From the NCBI GenBank assembly GCA_963669265.1, contig OY769916.1, positions 1,426,001 to 1,490,000 of the forward strand: DNA of 64,000 nucleotides, read 5' to 3'. The stretch's first letter is position 1. Each line of letters starts with the position of its first letter. Origin of the DNA: SZUA-547 sp963669265 (GTDB taxonomy: Bacteria > Pseudomonadota > Alphaproteobacteria > Rhodobacterales > Rhodobacteraceae). Made by a program: the position numbers and the translations under genes. The notes under the pieces are model-generated. The model was given only the letters and a program-made list of their open reading frames with translations, was not told the DNA's origin and ran no database searches. Positions 23,068-32,032 of this stretch are shown here, piece by piece.

Positions 23068-25560
23068 ATGACCACGCCAGACCTTCCCGTCCAAGAGGCC
23101 CTGCCCGACCTTCTGACCGCGCTGCGGGACGGAACGCGCGCAGTGCTGCAGGCCCCGCCCGGCGCGGGCAAAACCACTGGCGTTCCCCTCGCGCTGATGC
23201 GGGAGGACTGGGCCGCAAGCGGCGTCATCCTGTTGCTGGAGCCGCGCCGCGTCGCCGCCCGCGCCGCCGCCGAGCGCATGGCCGAGACCTTGGGCGAGGA
23301 AGTCGGCCGCTCGGTCGGGTATCGGATCCGGGGCGAGACGAAGACCTCCGCACACACACGGGTTGAGATCGTCACTGAAGGCGTCCTGACCCGCCGCATA
23401 CAGGGCGATCCGTCGCTGGAGGGCGTCGCGGTGGTGATCTTCGATGAATTCCACGAGCGCTCGCTGAACGCAGATCTCGGGCTGGCCTTGTGTCTGGAGG
23501 CGCAGGAGGCGCTGAGGCCTGATCTGCGTCTGCTGGCGATGTCCGCGACGCTGGACGGCGCGGCGGTCGCGCGGTTGATGGGCGATGCGCCGGTGATCGC
23601 CTCGGAAGGGCGCGCCTATCCCGTGGAGACGCGCTGGCTGGATGCGCCATGGTCGCGTCCCGACCAGCGCGGTCCAAGGTTCGAGGACGCGGCGGCCGCC
23701 TTGACCTTGCGGGCGCTGGCTGAATCCCCGGGCGACGCGCTGGTGTTTCTGCCCGGGGTCGGAGAAATCTCTCGCGTTGAAGGCGCGTTGAAGCGGGATC
23801 TGCCCGAGACGACTGACATACGGCCCCTGCATGGCGAGATGGCGCTGTCGGCGCAGCGCGCCGCCCTGCGTCCCTCTCAGCCCGGCCGCAGGCGCGTGGT
23901 TCTGGCCACCGCCGTCGCCGAGACCTCGCTGACCGTCGCCGGCGTCACGATCGTGGTGGACGCGGGCCGCGCCCGCCGCGCGCGCTTCGATGCGGGCGCA
24001 GGCATGGGCCGGCTGGTGACCGAACGGGTGACGAAGGCGGAGGCGGAGCAGCGTCGCGGACGGGCGGGCCGCACGGCGCCGGGCGTCTGCTGGCGGATGT
24101 GGACCAAGGGCGAAGAGGGCGGCCTTGCGCCCTTCGCGCCGCCCGAGATCGCAACCGCGGATCTGGCGCCGCTAGCGCTGGAGCTCGCGCTCTGGGGCGG
24201 TGGCGATCTGCGGTTCCTCGATCCGCCGCCGGAGGGCGCGCTCGCCAACGCCCGCGCCTTACTAGCCGATCTCGGCGCGCTGGACGCAATGGGCGGCGTC
24301 ACCGCGCATGGAAAGCGCATGGCGCGCGCGCCTCTGCACCCGCGCCTCGCACATATGATCCTGCGGGGCGCGGAGGACGACCTCGGCGGCCTCGCCTGCG
24401 ATCTGGCGGCGCTGCTGGAGGAGCGCGACCTCTTGCGAATCCCCGGCGGCCCGCGTCCCGGCGTCGATCTGGCCGCGCGGCTGAAGGCGCTGCGGGGCAA
24501 GCCGCCGAAAGGCGCCGAGGGGCGACGTGCGCGCGTGCTGAAATCCGCAAAGGATCTGCGCCGCCGGATGAAGATCGCCGAAGATCGTGGACAGGCGCCC
24601 GACATCGGCCGTCTCACCGCCCTCGCCTACCCGGACCGGATCGCGCAGCGCCGACCGGGCGGCGAGCCACGCTATCTCCTCTCAGGCGGCAGGGGCGCGA
24701 AAGCGCCCCCAGAGGACGCTCTGGCCGCGCAGCCTCTGCTTGTCGCCGCAGATCTGGACGGCGATGCGAGGGAGGCGGCCATTCGATTGGCGGCTGCTGT
24801 CTCACATGCGGATATCGAACATGTTTTTGCGTCCCGTATCTTCGAGGAAAAAATCTGCGTCTGGTCCAAGCGCGACCGATCGGTTCTGGCCCGCGTCCGC
24901 CGCCGACTGGGCGCTCTGGCGCTGGAAGATCGCCCGTGGAAAGACGCCGATCCCGCCGCAATCGCCGAGGCCATGACCGAAGGCGTACGCCAGCTTGGCC
25001 TCGCCGCGCTGCCGTGGACGCGGGACGCGACCGCGCTGCTGGGCCGCCTCCGCTGGGCCGCGAAACAGGGCGGCGACTGGCCCGACTGGTCCGATGAGGC
25101 GCTGCTCGACGGGCTGGAACGTTGGCTGACGCCCTTCCTGCCTGGAATTCGAACCGTCGAGCAGCTCTCAAAGATCGATCTGAACGCGGCGCTGGAGGCG
25201 GATCTGGGCTGGGTGGGCAAGTCTGCGCTCGACGCCGCCGCGCCCGCCCGGTTCCAGACGCAGGCGGGATCCCGGCTGCTGATCGACTATGGGCGGGAGA
25301 CGCCGACAATCTCCGTGCGCGCGCAGGAGATGTTCGGGGGCGCCGCGCACCCGATGGCGGGTGAGACGGCGCTGATGGTGGAACTGCTCTCACCCGCCGG
25401 GCGCCCCATCGCGGCCACCGCCGATCTGCCCGGTTTCTGGCGCGGCGCCTGGGCCGATGCGCGCAAGGACATGCGCGGGCGCTATCCCAAACATCATTGG
25501 CCGGAAGACCCCGCCAGCGCGGCGCCGACCACGCGCGCTAAGCGAAAGTCTGGCCGTTAG
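23068..25560 (+). CDS. hrpB: ATP-dependent helicase HrpB
   Basis: 830 residues, the normal length. DEAH/RHA-type helicase: Walker A QAPPGAGKTTGVPLAL, LEPRRVAARAAAERMAE, Walker B-like IFDEFHERS, motif III MSATLD, motif VI QRRGRAGRTAPGVCWR, and the HrpB C-terminal domain (WPEDPASAAPT). The substrate and process in most bacteria are not settled. No partner is linked; the next gene is glutamate dehydrogenase. Confidence 0.96.
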   Translation: MTTPDLPVQEALPDLLTALRDGTRAVLQAPPGAGKTTGVPLALMREDWAASGVILLLEPRRVAARAAAERMAETLGEEVGRSVGYRIRGETKTSAHTRVEIVTEGVLTRRIQGDPSLEGVAVVIFDEFHERSLNADLGLALCLEAQEALRPDLRLLAMSATLDGAAVARLMGDAPVIASEGRAYPVETRWLDAPWSRPDQRGPRFEDAAAALTLRALAESPGDALVFLPGVGEISRVEGALKRDLPETTDIRPLHGEMALSAQRAALRPSQPGRRRVVLATAVAETSLTVAGVTIVVDAGRARRARFDAGAGMGRLVTERVTKAEAEQRRGRAGRTAPGVCWRMWTKGEEGGLAPFAPPEIATADLAPLALELALWGGGDLRFLDPPPEGALANARALLADLGALDAMGGVTAHGKRMARAPLHPRLAHMILRGAEDDLGGLACDLAALLEERDLLRIPGGPRPGVDLAARLKALRGKPPKGAEGRRARVLKSAKDLRRRMKIAEDRGQAPDIGRLTALAYPDRIAQRRPGGEPRYLLSGGRGAKAPPEDALAAQPLLVAADLDGDAREAAIRLAAAVSHADIEHVFASRIFEEKICVWSKRDRSVLARVRRRLGALALEDRPWKDADPAAIAEAMTEGVRQLGLAALPWTRDATALLGRLRWAAKQGGDWPDWSDEALLDGLERWLTPFLPGIRTVEQLSKIDLNAALEADLGWVGKSALDAAAPARFQTQAGSRLLIDYGRETPTISVRAQEMFGGAAHPMAGETALMVELLSPAGRPIAATADLPGFWRGAWADARKDMRGRYPKHHWPEDPASAAPTTRAKRKSGR

Positions 25561-25699
25561 CGCGGTCGATCCGCATGCCTGCCATCGGCGTTGTTGACGG
25601 CTTCCTCGAATAGGCTCAGGCTGCGCAAAATTGCATTGGTTTCGCCCGATCCGGACACACACGTGGCCCCGATGCGCGGCTCATTTTGGGAGAGCTTCA

Positions 25700-27139
25700 A
25701 TGAACATCGCCGCCAAGAACACGCCCAGCCAATTGGAGCCGACTTTCCGCGACAGCGTGAATATCATGTTCGACAAGGCGGCGGCGCTGGCGGACGTCCC
25801 TCCCGGCACGATCCAGAAAATCCGGGTCTGCAACTCCACCTACACCGTGCGATTTGGCGTACGGCTGCGGGGGGAAATCCAAACCTTCACAGGCTATCGA
25901 TCTGTCCATTCCGAACATTTCGAACCGGTCAAGGGCGGCATCCGCTACGCAATGTCCGTCAATCAGGATGAGGTGGAGGCGCTGGCGGCGCTGATGACCT
26001 TCAAATGCGCGCTGGTCGAGGTGCCGTTCGGCGGCTCGAAGGGCGGGCTCTGCATCGATCCCCGCGATTGGGAGGAGGCTGAGCTTGAAGCCATCACCCG
26101 CCGTTTCGCATTCGAACTGATCAAACGTGACCTGATCCACCCGTCGCAGAATGTCCCGGCGCCAGATATGGGCACTGGCGAACGCGAAATGGCCTGGATC
26201 GCCGATCAGTTCGCCCGGATGCACACAGCCGAGTTGAACGATCAAGCCTGCGTCACCGGCAAACCGCATCATCGGGGCGGCATCGCGGGCCGCGTCGAAG
26301 CGACGGGACGCGGCGTGCAATACGCGCTGAGAGAGTTCTTTCGACAACCCGAGGACGTCGCGAAAGCGGGTCTGAGCAGCGAATTGGAGGGCAAGCGCGT
26401 CGTCGTTCAGGGCCTCGGCAATGTGGGCTATCACGCGGCGAAGTTTCTGTCCGAGGAAGACGGCTGCGTCGTCAACGCGGTGGCGGAGCACGATGGCGCG
26501 GTGTTCGCGAAAGGCGGCCTCGACATCGAAGCGCTGAAGCAGCACATGCAGGAAACCGGCGGCGTCAGGGGCTTTCGGGGCGCTGACGAATATCTTGAGG
26601 ACGGCTCGGTCGCGCTGGTCCATGATTGCGACATCCTGATCCCCGCCGCGATGGAGGGCGTCGTCAGCGTCAGCAATGCGGGCTCGGTGAAAGCCCGGCT
26701 GATCATCGAAGCGGGCAACGGCCCCGTGACCGCAACCGCCGACAGGATTCTGCGTGAAAGGGGCGTGGTGATCATCCCGGACATGTACGCCAACGCCGGC
26801 GGCGTCACGGTGTCCTATTTCGAATGGGTCAAGAATCTCAGCCATATCCGGTTCGGCCGGATGCAGCGGCGGTTTCAGGAAGGCCATATCGAGATGCTTA
26901 TCACCGGAGTCGAGAAGATGACCGGGCAACCCTTCCCGGCAGAGATTCGCGAGAAGGTCATGCACGGAGCGGAGGAAATCGACCTCGTACGCTCCGGCCT
27001 CGACGACACGATGCGCCAATCCTATCAGGACATGCGGGAAATCTGGCGCCGCGACGACCGCGTCGACGATCTGCGCACGGCCGCCTACCTGATCGCCATC
27101 AACCGGATCTCTGAGAGCTACAGCACATTGGGCCTCTAA
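25700..27139 (+). CDS. Glu/Leu/Phe/Val dehydrogenase (glutamate dehydrogenase)
   Basis: 479 residues from ATG 25700 with GGAGAG upstream. Motifs: FEPVKGGIRYAMSVNQDEV, then CALVEVPFGGSKGGLCIDP (catalytic Lys), APDMGTGEREMAWIAD, then the Rossmann GLGNVGYHAAKFL and PDMYANAGGVTVSYFEWVKN. Converts glutamate to 2-oxoglutarate and ammonium with NAD(P). Longer than the 450-residue hexameric type, resembling the mitochondrial-like group. Cofactor preference cannot be settled by eye. Confidence 0.93.
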   Translation: MNIAAKNTPSQLEPTFRDSVNIMFDKAAALADVPPGTIQKIRVCNSTYTVRFGVRLRGEIQTFTGYRSVHSEHFEPVKGGIRYAMSVNQDEVEALAALMTFKCALVEVPFGGSKGGLCIDPRDWEEAELEAITRRFAFELIKRDLIHPSQNVPAPDMGTGEREMAWIADQFARMHTAELNDQACVTGKPHHRGGIAGRVEATGRGVQYALREFFRQPEDVAKAGLSSELEGKRVVVQGLGNVGYHAAKFLSEEDGCVVNAVAEHDGAVFAKGGLDIEALKQHMQETGGVRGFRGADEYLEDGSVALVHDCDILIPAAMEGVVSVSNAGSVKARLIIEAGNGPVTATADRILRERGVVIIPDMYANAGGVTVSYFEWVKNLSHIRFGRMQRRFQEGHIEMLITGVEKMTGQPFPAEIREKVMHGAEEIDLVRSGLDDTMRQSYQDMREIWRRDDRVDDLRTAAYLIAINRISESYSTLGL

Positions 27140-27272
27140 ACCACGGCGCAGGCTGAAGAAACGCCATCGGGATGCTAGTGTGCGCGAAAGTACGTCTTTG
27201 ACGTGATTCGGCCCGCCCCCTTGCGCCGATCGCGCGTGTGAAACACGAAGAAACGACCGCGAGGGAACGACG

Positions 27273-28721
27273 ATGAGCATGCTGGTTGTCGGCACGACGA
27301 GCCGGGAGGCGCTGAACGTCCAGCGCGCGCTGAACATGGCGCGGCGGCAGGGCGCGCGGAAAATCCCCGAAGACGGCGCGGTCACCGAAGAGCTCATTCA
27401 GCGCATCCGCGACTTTCAGAAACATTGCGGCCTGCAACGCAACGGCAATCCGGACGCGTTGACGATGAAGGCGCTGGCGCTGGAGGCCAGCAGCCAGCCT
27501 ATGGAATTGCAGATCACGATCCGTGGTCGCACCTATCTGATGACGAAGCGGGATTATCAGAATCTCGTCGAGCGGACGATCCGGGCGCTTCGCTATAAGG
27601 GACCGGCGGGGGAGATCGCCTCGAACGCGGCGGAGATCCGGGCGTTCTGGAACCAGATGAACAGCAACAACCGGCGCAGCCCGCTGGTGAGCTATCTGAT
27701 CGAGGCGACGCGCGGCGTCACGCTTCCCCCGGAAAACATCGTCAAACGCGCAGAAAAAGCCGCCAAAGACGTCGAGTCGGCGCTGAACAGCAAGGATCTG
27801 AAGGCGGCCTACGCCTCAATGCGGCGCGCCGAGCCGATCATCAACAACGCGCGCAAACAGCTCTACGCCTACCGCAAATCGGTCATTCAGGGCGGCGAGA
27901 ACTGGATCTCCGCCCTCGAGTTCACCCGTGATGCAAGCTTTCTGGCGGTCGGCATCATGGCCGGGCCGGTGGCGGCAAGCTACGGCGCCGGCGCCATCGC
28001 GTCGGGCATTATCGCCGGCGCAGGCACAGCCGCGGTAGAAACGCTTGCGACCGAGGTCGGTCATGGGCTGGCCGGCAGCTCCCAGGGCGTCGGAGCGGCG
28101 ACCAGAAACGTTCTGCAGAACGCGGTGATCGGCGGCGCGGTCGGCGCCGTGGTCCGCGGCAAATTCGCCGAGAAAATACTGGAGGTCGTCGGCGCCCAGA
28201 TCGCGCGCCGCATCGGCGCGCAATGGGTCACGCGCGTCGGTCAGAGGGCGGCGGCGCAATTCATCAAGAAAATGCTTAAGGGCGGCATGTCGAACGCCCT
28301 TGAAGGCGCGATTACCGACGTTCTGAACCAGTTCAAGAGCAACCCGGAAAAGCTGACCTGGGACAAGTTCATGCAGAGCATCGCGCTGAACATGGTGTCC
28401 GGCGGCCTGTTCGCGGATCTGGACGACGTTCTGTTGATGCCGCGCTCGCAGCATATCGTCTCGCTTCTGCCCCCCAGCTTTCGGCGGGAGTTCTCTCGGG
28501 GGCTGGGCGAAGCGATGTCGGATCGGGACCTCGCCAACCTCATAACCAAGGCCGGGAACACGATCGTCGGCAAGACATGGGACAAGGGCGTCGAGCGCGC
28601 ATTGCAACGGGCGAAGGGCAATGAGAAGCCGCAGGCGCTGCAACGACAAGTTATCGAGATGACCTTCGATCGAAAAATGGCGCAACGCCTGGTTGTGCTG
28701 GCCCGCGCCAAGCGACGCTGA
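27273..28721 (+). CDS. Large protein with N-terminal PG-binding-like domain and Gly/Ala-rich hydrophobic core
   Basis: 482 residues, no signal peptide. Residues about 15-70 resemble a PG_binding_1 repeat (LNVQRALNMARRQGARK then IRDFQKHCGLQRNGNPDALT-MKAL). A helical charged middle follows (about 80-205). Residues about 213-330 form alternating Gly/Ala-rich amphipathic or membrane-active helices (GAIASGIIAGAGTAAVETLA, NVLQNAVIGGAVGAVVRGKF), as in pre-toxin and colicin-like regions. The C-terminal 150 residues are soluble and basic. A secreted toxin or contact-dependent effector is possible, but no family is recognised. It is followed 24 nt later by a methyltransferase gene. Confidence 0.65.
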   Translation: MSMLVVGTTSREALNVQRALNMARRQGARKIPEDGAVTEELIQRIRDFQKHCGLQRNGNPDALTMKALALEASSQPMELQITIRGRTYLMTKRDYQNLVERTIRALRYKGPAGEIASNAAEIRAFWNQMNSNNRRSPLVSYLIEATRGVTLPPENIVKRAEKAAKDVESALNSKDLKAAYASMRRAEPIINNARKQLYAYRKSVIQGGENWISALEFTRDASFLAVGIMAGPVAASYGAGAIASGIIAGAGTAAVETLATEVGHGLAGSSQGVGAATRNVLQNAVIGGAVGAVVRGKFAEKILEVVGAQIARRIGAQWVTRVGQRAAAQFIKKMLKGGMSNALEGAITDVLNQFKSNPEKLTWDKFMQSIALNMVSGGLFADLDDVLLMPRSQHIVSLLPPSFRREFSRGLGEAMSDRDLANLITKAGNTIVGKTWDKGVERALQRAKGNEKPQALQRQVIEMTFDRKMAQRLVVLARAKRR

Positions 28722-28745
28722 ACACTCAAAGGGGACTTCCAGCCG

Positions 28746-29402
28746 ATGAAACGTTTCGAAGACATCGTGCAAGACCACAACATGCTGCACACGCTGGAGA
28801 ACCTGCAGAGCGCGGTGAAGCAGGTCGGTCAGCTCAGCGACAAGCTGACCATGCTGCAGGCGGCGCTGGATTCCGTCGGCATGGAGGAGGCGGACTCGAT
28901 CGCCCCCTCTCAGGGCGGGTTCGCCTATATCCCGATCGAGATGAACGAGTTTTTCGAGGTCTTGTTTCAGCTGGAGGACATTCTGGCCGACGACGTCGAT
29001 TATCAGCATTCAGAGTTGCGGCACCGGCCGCTGACATTCGTCGAGGTCGGCTGTGGAATTGGCCGCAATGTGCACGTGCTGAACGCCACGAACCGCTTCA
29101 ATTTCGAGAAGATCGACGGGTTTGACGTGGTCGAAGAATACGTCCGGATTGGCAAGAAGCACTTCGGCGACGAGCTCTCCATCTTCGTCGAAGACTGTAT
29201 GAGCTTCGACTACAGCGGCTATGACGTGGTTTATTTCTATCGCCCTCTGCAGGACGAACGTATGCAGAAGCGTTTTGAAGATTACCTCATCAAAACGATG
29301 AAATCGGGCTCCTACATCATCGGCTGCTTCAACGCGAAGCTGGAGAAATCGCGCCGATTGATCCGCAAGGACGATGGCGGCCGCATCTGGAAACGCGTCT
29401 AG
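28746..29402 (+). CDS. Class I SAM-dependent methyltransferase with coiled-coil N-terminus
   Basis: 218 residues. The first 70 residues are helical and coiled-coil-like (LENLQSAVKQVGQLSDKLTM). The Rossmann fold begins at about 97 with LTFVEVGCGIGRNVHVL (motif I, E/D-x-G-x-G-x-G), IDGFDVVEEYVRIGKK (motif II acidic loop) and VEDCMSFDYSGYDVVYFYRP (motif IV). The end is short (KDDGGRIWKRV). Substrate unknown. It is directly downstream of the PG-binding-like gene and probably co-transcribed; an effect on that protein is only a guess. Confidence 0.75.
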   Translation: MKRFEDIVQDHNMLHTLENLQSAVKQVGQLSDKLTMLQAALDSVGMEEADSIAPSQGGFAYIPIEMNEFFEVLFQLEDILADDVDYQHSELRHRPLTFVEVGCGIGRNVHVLNATNRFNFEKIDGFDVVEEYVRIGKKHFGDELSIFVEDCMSFDYSGYDVVYFYRPLQDERMQKRFEDYLIKTMKSGSYIIGCFNAKLEKSRRLIRKDDGGRIWKRV

Positions 29403-29418
29403 CGGCGCAGACGCCCTT

Positions 29419-30468
29419 TTAGACTGACGAGAGCTTGCGGGCCGGACCGCCCAATCTCTGCACGCGAACGCTGCCGAACCCGTGCAGATCGCGTTTGCCC
29501 ATGTCGTCGATTTCGAATTCCTCGACCAGCATGCCCTTCATGTCGTCGGGGATCAGGATCGTCATCGGCTCCGCATGCGCCTGCAGCCGCGCGGCCATGT
29601 TCACCGCCGGCCCGAAAATGTCATAGACATATTTCTGGATCCCGACGACGGAGCCGACCACCGGCCCGGTGGCGATTCCGACGCGGCACTGCCAGGTGTG
29701 ATGATGGCTCTGATTGCGCCGTTCAATATATTTCACCAGCCTGATGGCGACGTTCGCGATGGCGCGGGCGTGATCCGGGTTGGCCTCCGGCAGACCCGAA
29801 ACCGCGAGATAAGCGTCGCCGATGGTCTTGATCCGCTCGCACCCGAACTGCTCGGTGATCCGGTCAAAGGCGGTGAAGAGGTCGTTGAGCTCGCTCACCA
29901 GAACAGTCGGATCGATATCCGACGCCATTTCCGTGAAGCCGACGAAATCCAGCATCAGAACGGAGACAGGGTTGTATAGCTGCGGCGTGACCACGCCAAA
30001 GCTCTTGAACTCCTCATAGACCGCTTTCGGCATGATGTTCAGCAGCAGCTTCTCGGCGCGCTCTTTCTCCAGCCGCAGCTCGCGCGCGTTTTTCTCGACC
30101 ATCGAGGAATAGCTCTCGATCATCGACTCCAGCTCTTTGATCCGGGTGATGTTCTGGCACTCCAGAACCACGATCGGAGCGCCGTCGACCTCCGCCAGGC
30201 TGAATGTGATGGCGATGACGAGGCTGCGCCGCTTGGGCTTCACCGTCAGTTCGGCGGCGAAGCTGCGCCCCTCGTTGAGGGCCGCAACCATTGCGTCCGT
30301 ATCGAGACCGACCAGAACCTCGGTCAAGGGCTTGTTCAGCGCAGGCGCGCCGAACCAGGTCTCGAACGCCTTGTTCTGAAACCGCAGCGTCAGGCCTTCG
30401 GGATCGACGATTCCGATGCCGACGCCGATCGCGCGGAGCAGCTTTTCATTGATCGCGGTGATCGACAT
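29419..30468 (-). CDS. PAS domain adenylate cyclase (class III)
   Basis: 349 residues. PAS domain at about 5-125 (LLRAIGVGIGIVDPEGLTLR, FQNKAFETWFG), signalling helix at about 125-170 (ELESMIESYSSMVEKNAREL, LLLNIMPKAVYEEFKSFG), and cyclase domain at about 175-345. Metal aspartates lie in LMLDFVGFTE and TIGDAYLAVSG. Base-specifying residues are Lys in RIKTIGD and Asp in YDIFGPAVNMAARL, a Lys/Asp pair typical of adenylate rather than guanylate cyclases. It starts 5 bp after a truncated haemoglobin gene, so the globin may supply or modulate an O2/NO signal (inference). No membrane segments. Confidence 0.9.
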   Translation of the reverse strand: MSITAINEKLLRAIGVGIGIVDPEGLTLRFQNKAFETWFGAPALNKPLTEVLVGLDTDAMVAALNEGRSFAAELTVKPKRRSLVIAITFSLAEVDGAPIVVLECQNITRIKELESMIESYSSMVEKNARELRLEKERAEKLLLNIMPKAVYEEFKSFGVVTPQLYNPVSVLMLDFVGFTEMASDIDPTVLVSELNDLFTAFDRITEQFGCERIKTIGDAYLAVSGLPEANPDHARAIANVAIRLVKYIERRNQSHHHTWQCRVGIATGPVVGSVVGIQKYVYDIFGPAVNMAARLQAHAEPMTILIPDDMKGMLVEEFEIDDMGKRDLHGFGSVRVQRLGGPARKLSSV

Positions 30469-30473
30469 AGAGG

Positions 30474-30833
30474 TCAGGCCGTCACGATCGAATCGCGACG
30501 CACCTCGATCTCATGCGCGACCGCGGCGATGTCCTCCTCCGCGACGCCATGTTCCACAAGCGTCTCGGCCAGCAGCTTCTTCATCTCATCGAAATCGGTG
30601 TTGTTGATCGCAAGCCGGGCATGCATCGCCGCCAGACGCTCATTCGTGTAAGAGGCCGGGCCGCCCATCAGCGTCGCGATGAACTTAGTCTGATGGTCGA
30701 TCAGCTTCTTCATCTCGACGCCTTCAAAAAAGTCGCCGATCTGATCGCTGTCGAGCGCGCGGTCGTAAAAATCCATCACGATGCGGCTGACGGTGGCGAA
30801 ACCGCCGTATTTTTCGAACAGGGTCTGGCTCAT
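30474..30833 (-). CDS. Group I truncated haemoglobin
   Basis: 119 residues from the second of two adjacent ATGs (GAGGA just upstream; ATG 30836 is an alternative). SQTLFEKYGGFATVSRIVMD then FYDRALDS (B10 Tyr), KKLIDHQTKFIATLMGGPAS, and AAMHARLAI (proximal F8 His) match trHbN-type globins, which bind O2 and NO in a 2-over-2 fold. It is the first gene of a two-gene operon with the PAS-cyclase, which is a rarer context than free-standing globins. Confidence 0.93.
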   Translation of the reverse strand: MSQTLFEKYGGFATVSRIVMDFYDRALDSDQIGDFFEGVEMKKLIDHQTKFIATLMGGPASYTNERLAAMHARLAINNTDFDEMKKLLAETLVEHGVAEEDIAAVAHEIEVRRDSIVTA

Positions 30834-30950
30834 CATTCCTCACAAGGCTCTGATTTCCGGCATTCTACGCGCGCGAGCCCCCGGCAACAATCGTCGGAAT
30901 TCGGCGCAACGCGCGACCGAACGCGGATTCACGTAAAGATTGTGGGGATT

Positions 30951-31026
<76 letters not shown>

Positions 31027-31210
31027 ATCCATCCAAGCGGCGATGCGCTTAGCGTGAGCGCGTAACTAAGCGCGGCCATTTCCTAAGTCAAGCGAGCAAT
31101 CGGGCCTCGCATAGGCAGATTTCGCCATGTCGGCGCCTTGCGCCGGGCCGGGCCGCTCGCTAGGTCTTACGGCGCGCCGAAGGGCGGCGCGCACGACCGG
31201 GAGACGGAGC

Positions 31211-31498
31211 ATGGGCTCTTTGCTTTGGCTGCTGACGACGCTGATCAATGTCGCGCTCTGGATCATCATCGCGCAGGCGGTGTTGAGCTGGCTGATCGCA
31301 TTCAACGTGGTCAACCGGCACAGCAATTTTGTCGGCCAGCTCTGGCACGGGCTCAACCGGCTGACGGATCCGGTCTATCGCCCGATACGCCGGTTCATGC
31401 CGGATCTTGGCGGCATCGACCTGACCCCGCTGATCGTCATCATCGGTCTGATGTTCCTTGAACGGCTGATTCTGAACAACGCCCACGCTCTGATGTGA
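31211..31498 (+). CDS. YggT family membrane protein
   Basis: 95 residues, two TM helices (about 3-28 and 70-90) either side of a conserved loop: VALWIIIAQAVLSWLIAFNV, then RLTDPVYRPIRRFMPDLGGI, then DLTPLIVIIGLMFLERLIL. This is the YggT pattern. GGGAGACGGAGC precedes ATG 31211. The family is linked to membrane integrity and osmotic or division-related roles in other organisms; no partner genes are adjacent here. Confidence 0.93.
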   Translation: MGSLLWLLTTLINVALWIIIAQAVLSWLIAFNVVNRHSNFVGQLWHGLNRLTDPVYRPIRRFMPDLGGIDLTPLIVIIGLMFLERLILNNAHALM

Positions 31499-31684
31499 TT
31501 TGGGGCGGCTGCAGCGCGGCCCTCTCCACATCAGGGATGATCGCGGCGGCGCCGGAAATCCTGCTCTACCCCTTGCGCGAAACGTCCGAACACTCCACAT
31601 CAAGCGAGCGGGGCTACGCGATCTCCCGCAGACAGGCGCAAGCCCAAGCATCGCCCGACCCCAGTTTTGTGGGAGCGATGCTTT

Positions 31685-32032
31685 ATGTCCGATCACCAAA
31701 TCCCCTCGATTTCCGCCAAGGACGCGATCACGCGCCTGACCGCCGATAACGTCCGACTGTTGGATGTGCGCAAGCGCGAGGCGCGCGCAAATTCAGGCGA
31801 AACTATCGCCAGCGCCATCTGGCGTGATCCGTTCAAACTGCCAACGGATGCGGATCTTGCGCAAGATCCGGCGCCGACCCTCGTTTTTTGCGTTCATGGC
31901 CATGAGGTCAGCCAGTTCGCCGCCGCTTGGTTGTTGATGCATGGCGCCGACGCGGTCTATGTGCGGGGAGGATTCGAAGCCCTCAGACGCGCAGGCGCGC
32001 CTTTGACGGCTCCGACGGCGGAGAGCGAATGA
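31685..32032 (+). CDS. Rhodanese-like sulfurtransferase
   Basis: 115 residues. VRLLDVRKREARANSGETIA, then IWRDPFKLP, then LVFCVHGHEVSQFAA (active Cys in the loop CVHGHEVS) and GADAVYVRGGFEALRRAG. Cytosolic single-domain rhodanese. GGGAG lies about 10 nt before ATG. The stop overlaps the chromate transporter ATG (ATGA), so the two are translated together; rhodanese-ChrA pairs are known in chromate/sulfate-related operons. Confidence 0.9.
   Translation: MSDHQIPSISAKDAITRLTADNVRLLDVRKREARANSGETIASAIWRDPFKLPTDADLAQDPAPTLVFCVHGHEVSQFAAAWLLMHGADAVYVRGGFEALRRAGAPLTAPTAESE

Noticed and set aside
25697..27397. 566-aa frame antisense to glutamate dehydrogenase
   Set aside because: The plus-strand enzyme has all family motifs; this frame has none.
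3651..30468. A complete Pycsar system made of the 3651 protein and the 29419 cyclase
   Set aside because: The genes are 25 kb apart, and the cyclase has the ATP-type Lys/Asp pair and is paired with a globin; linkage is not supported.
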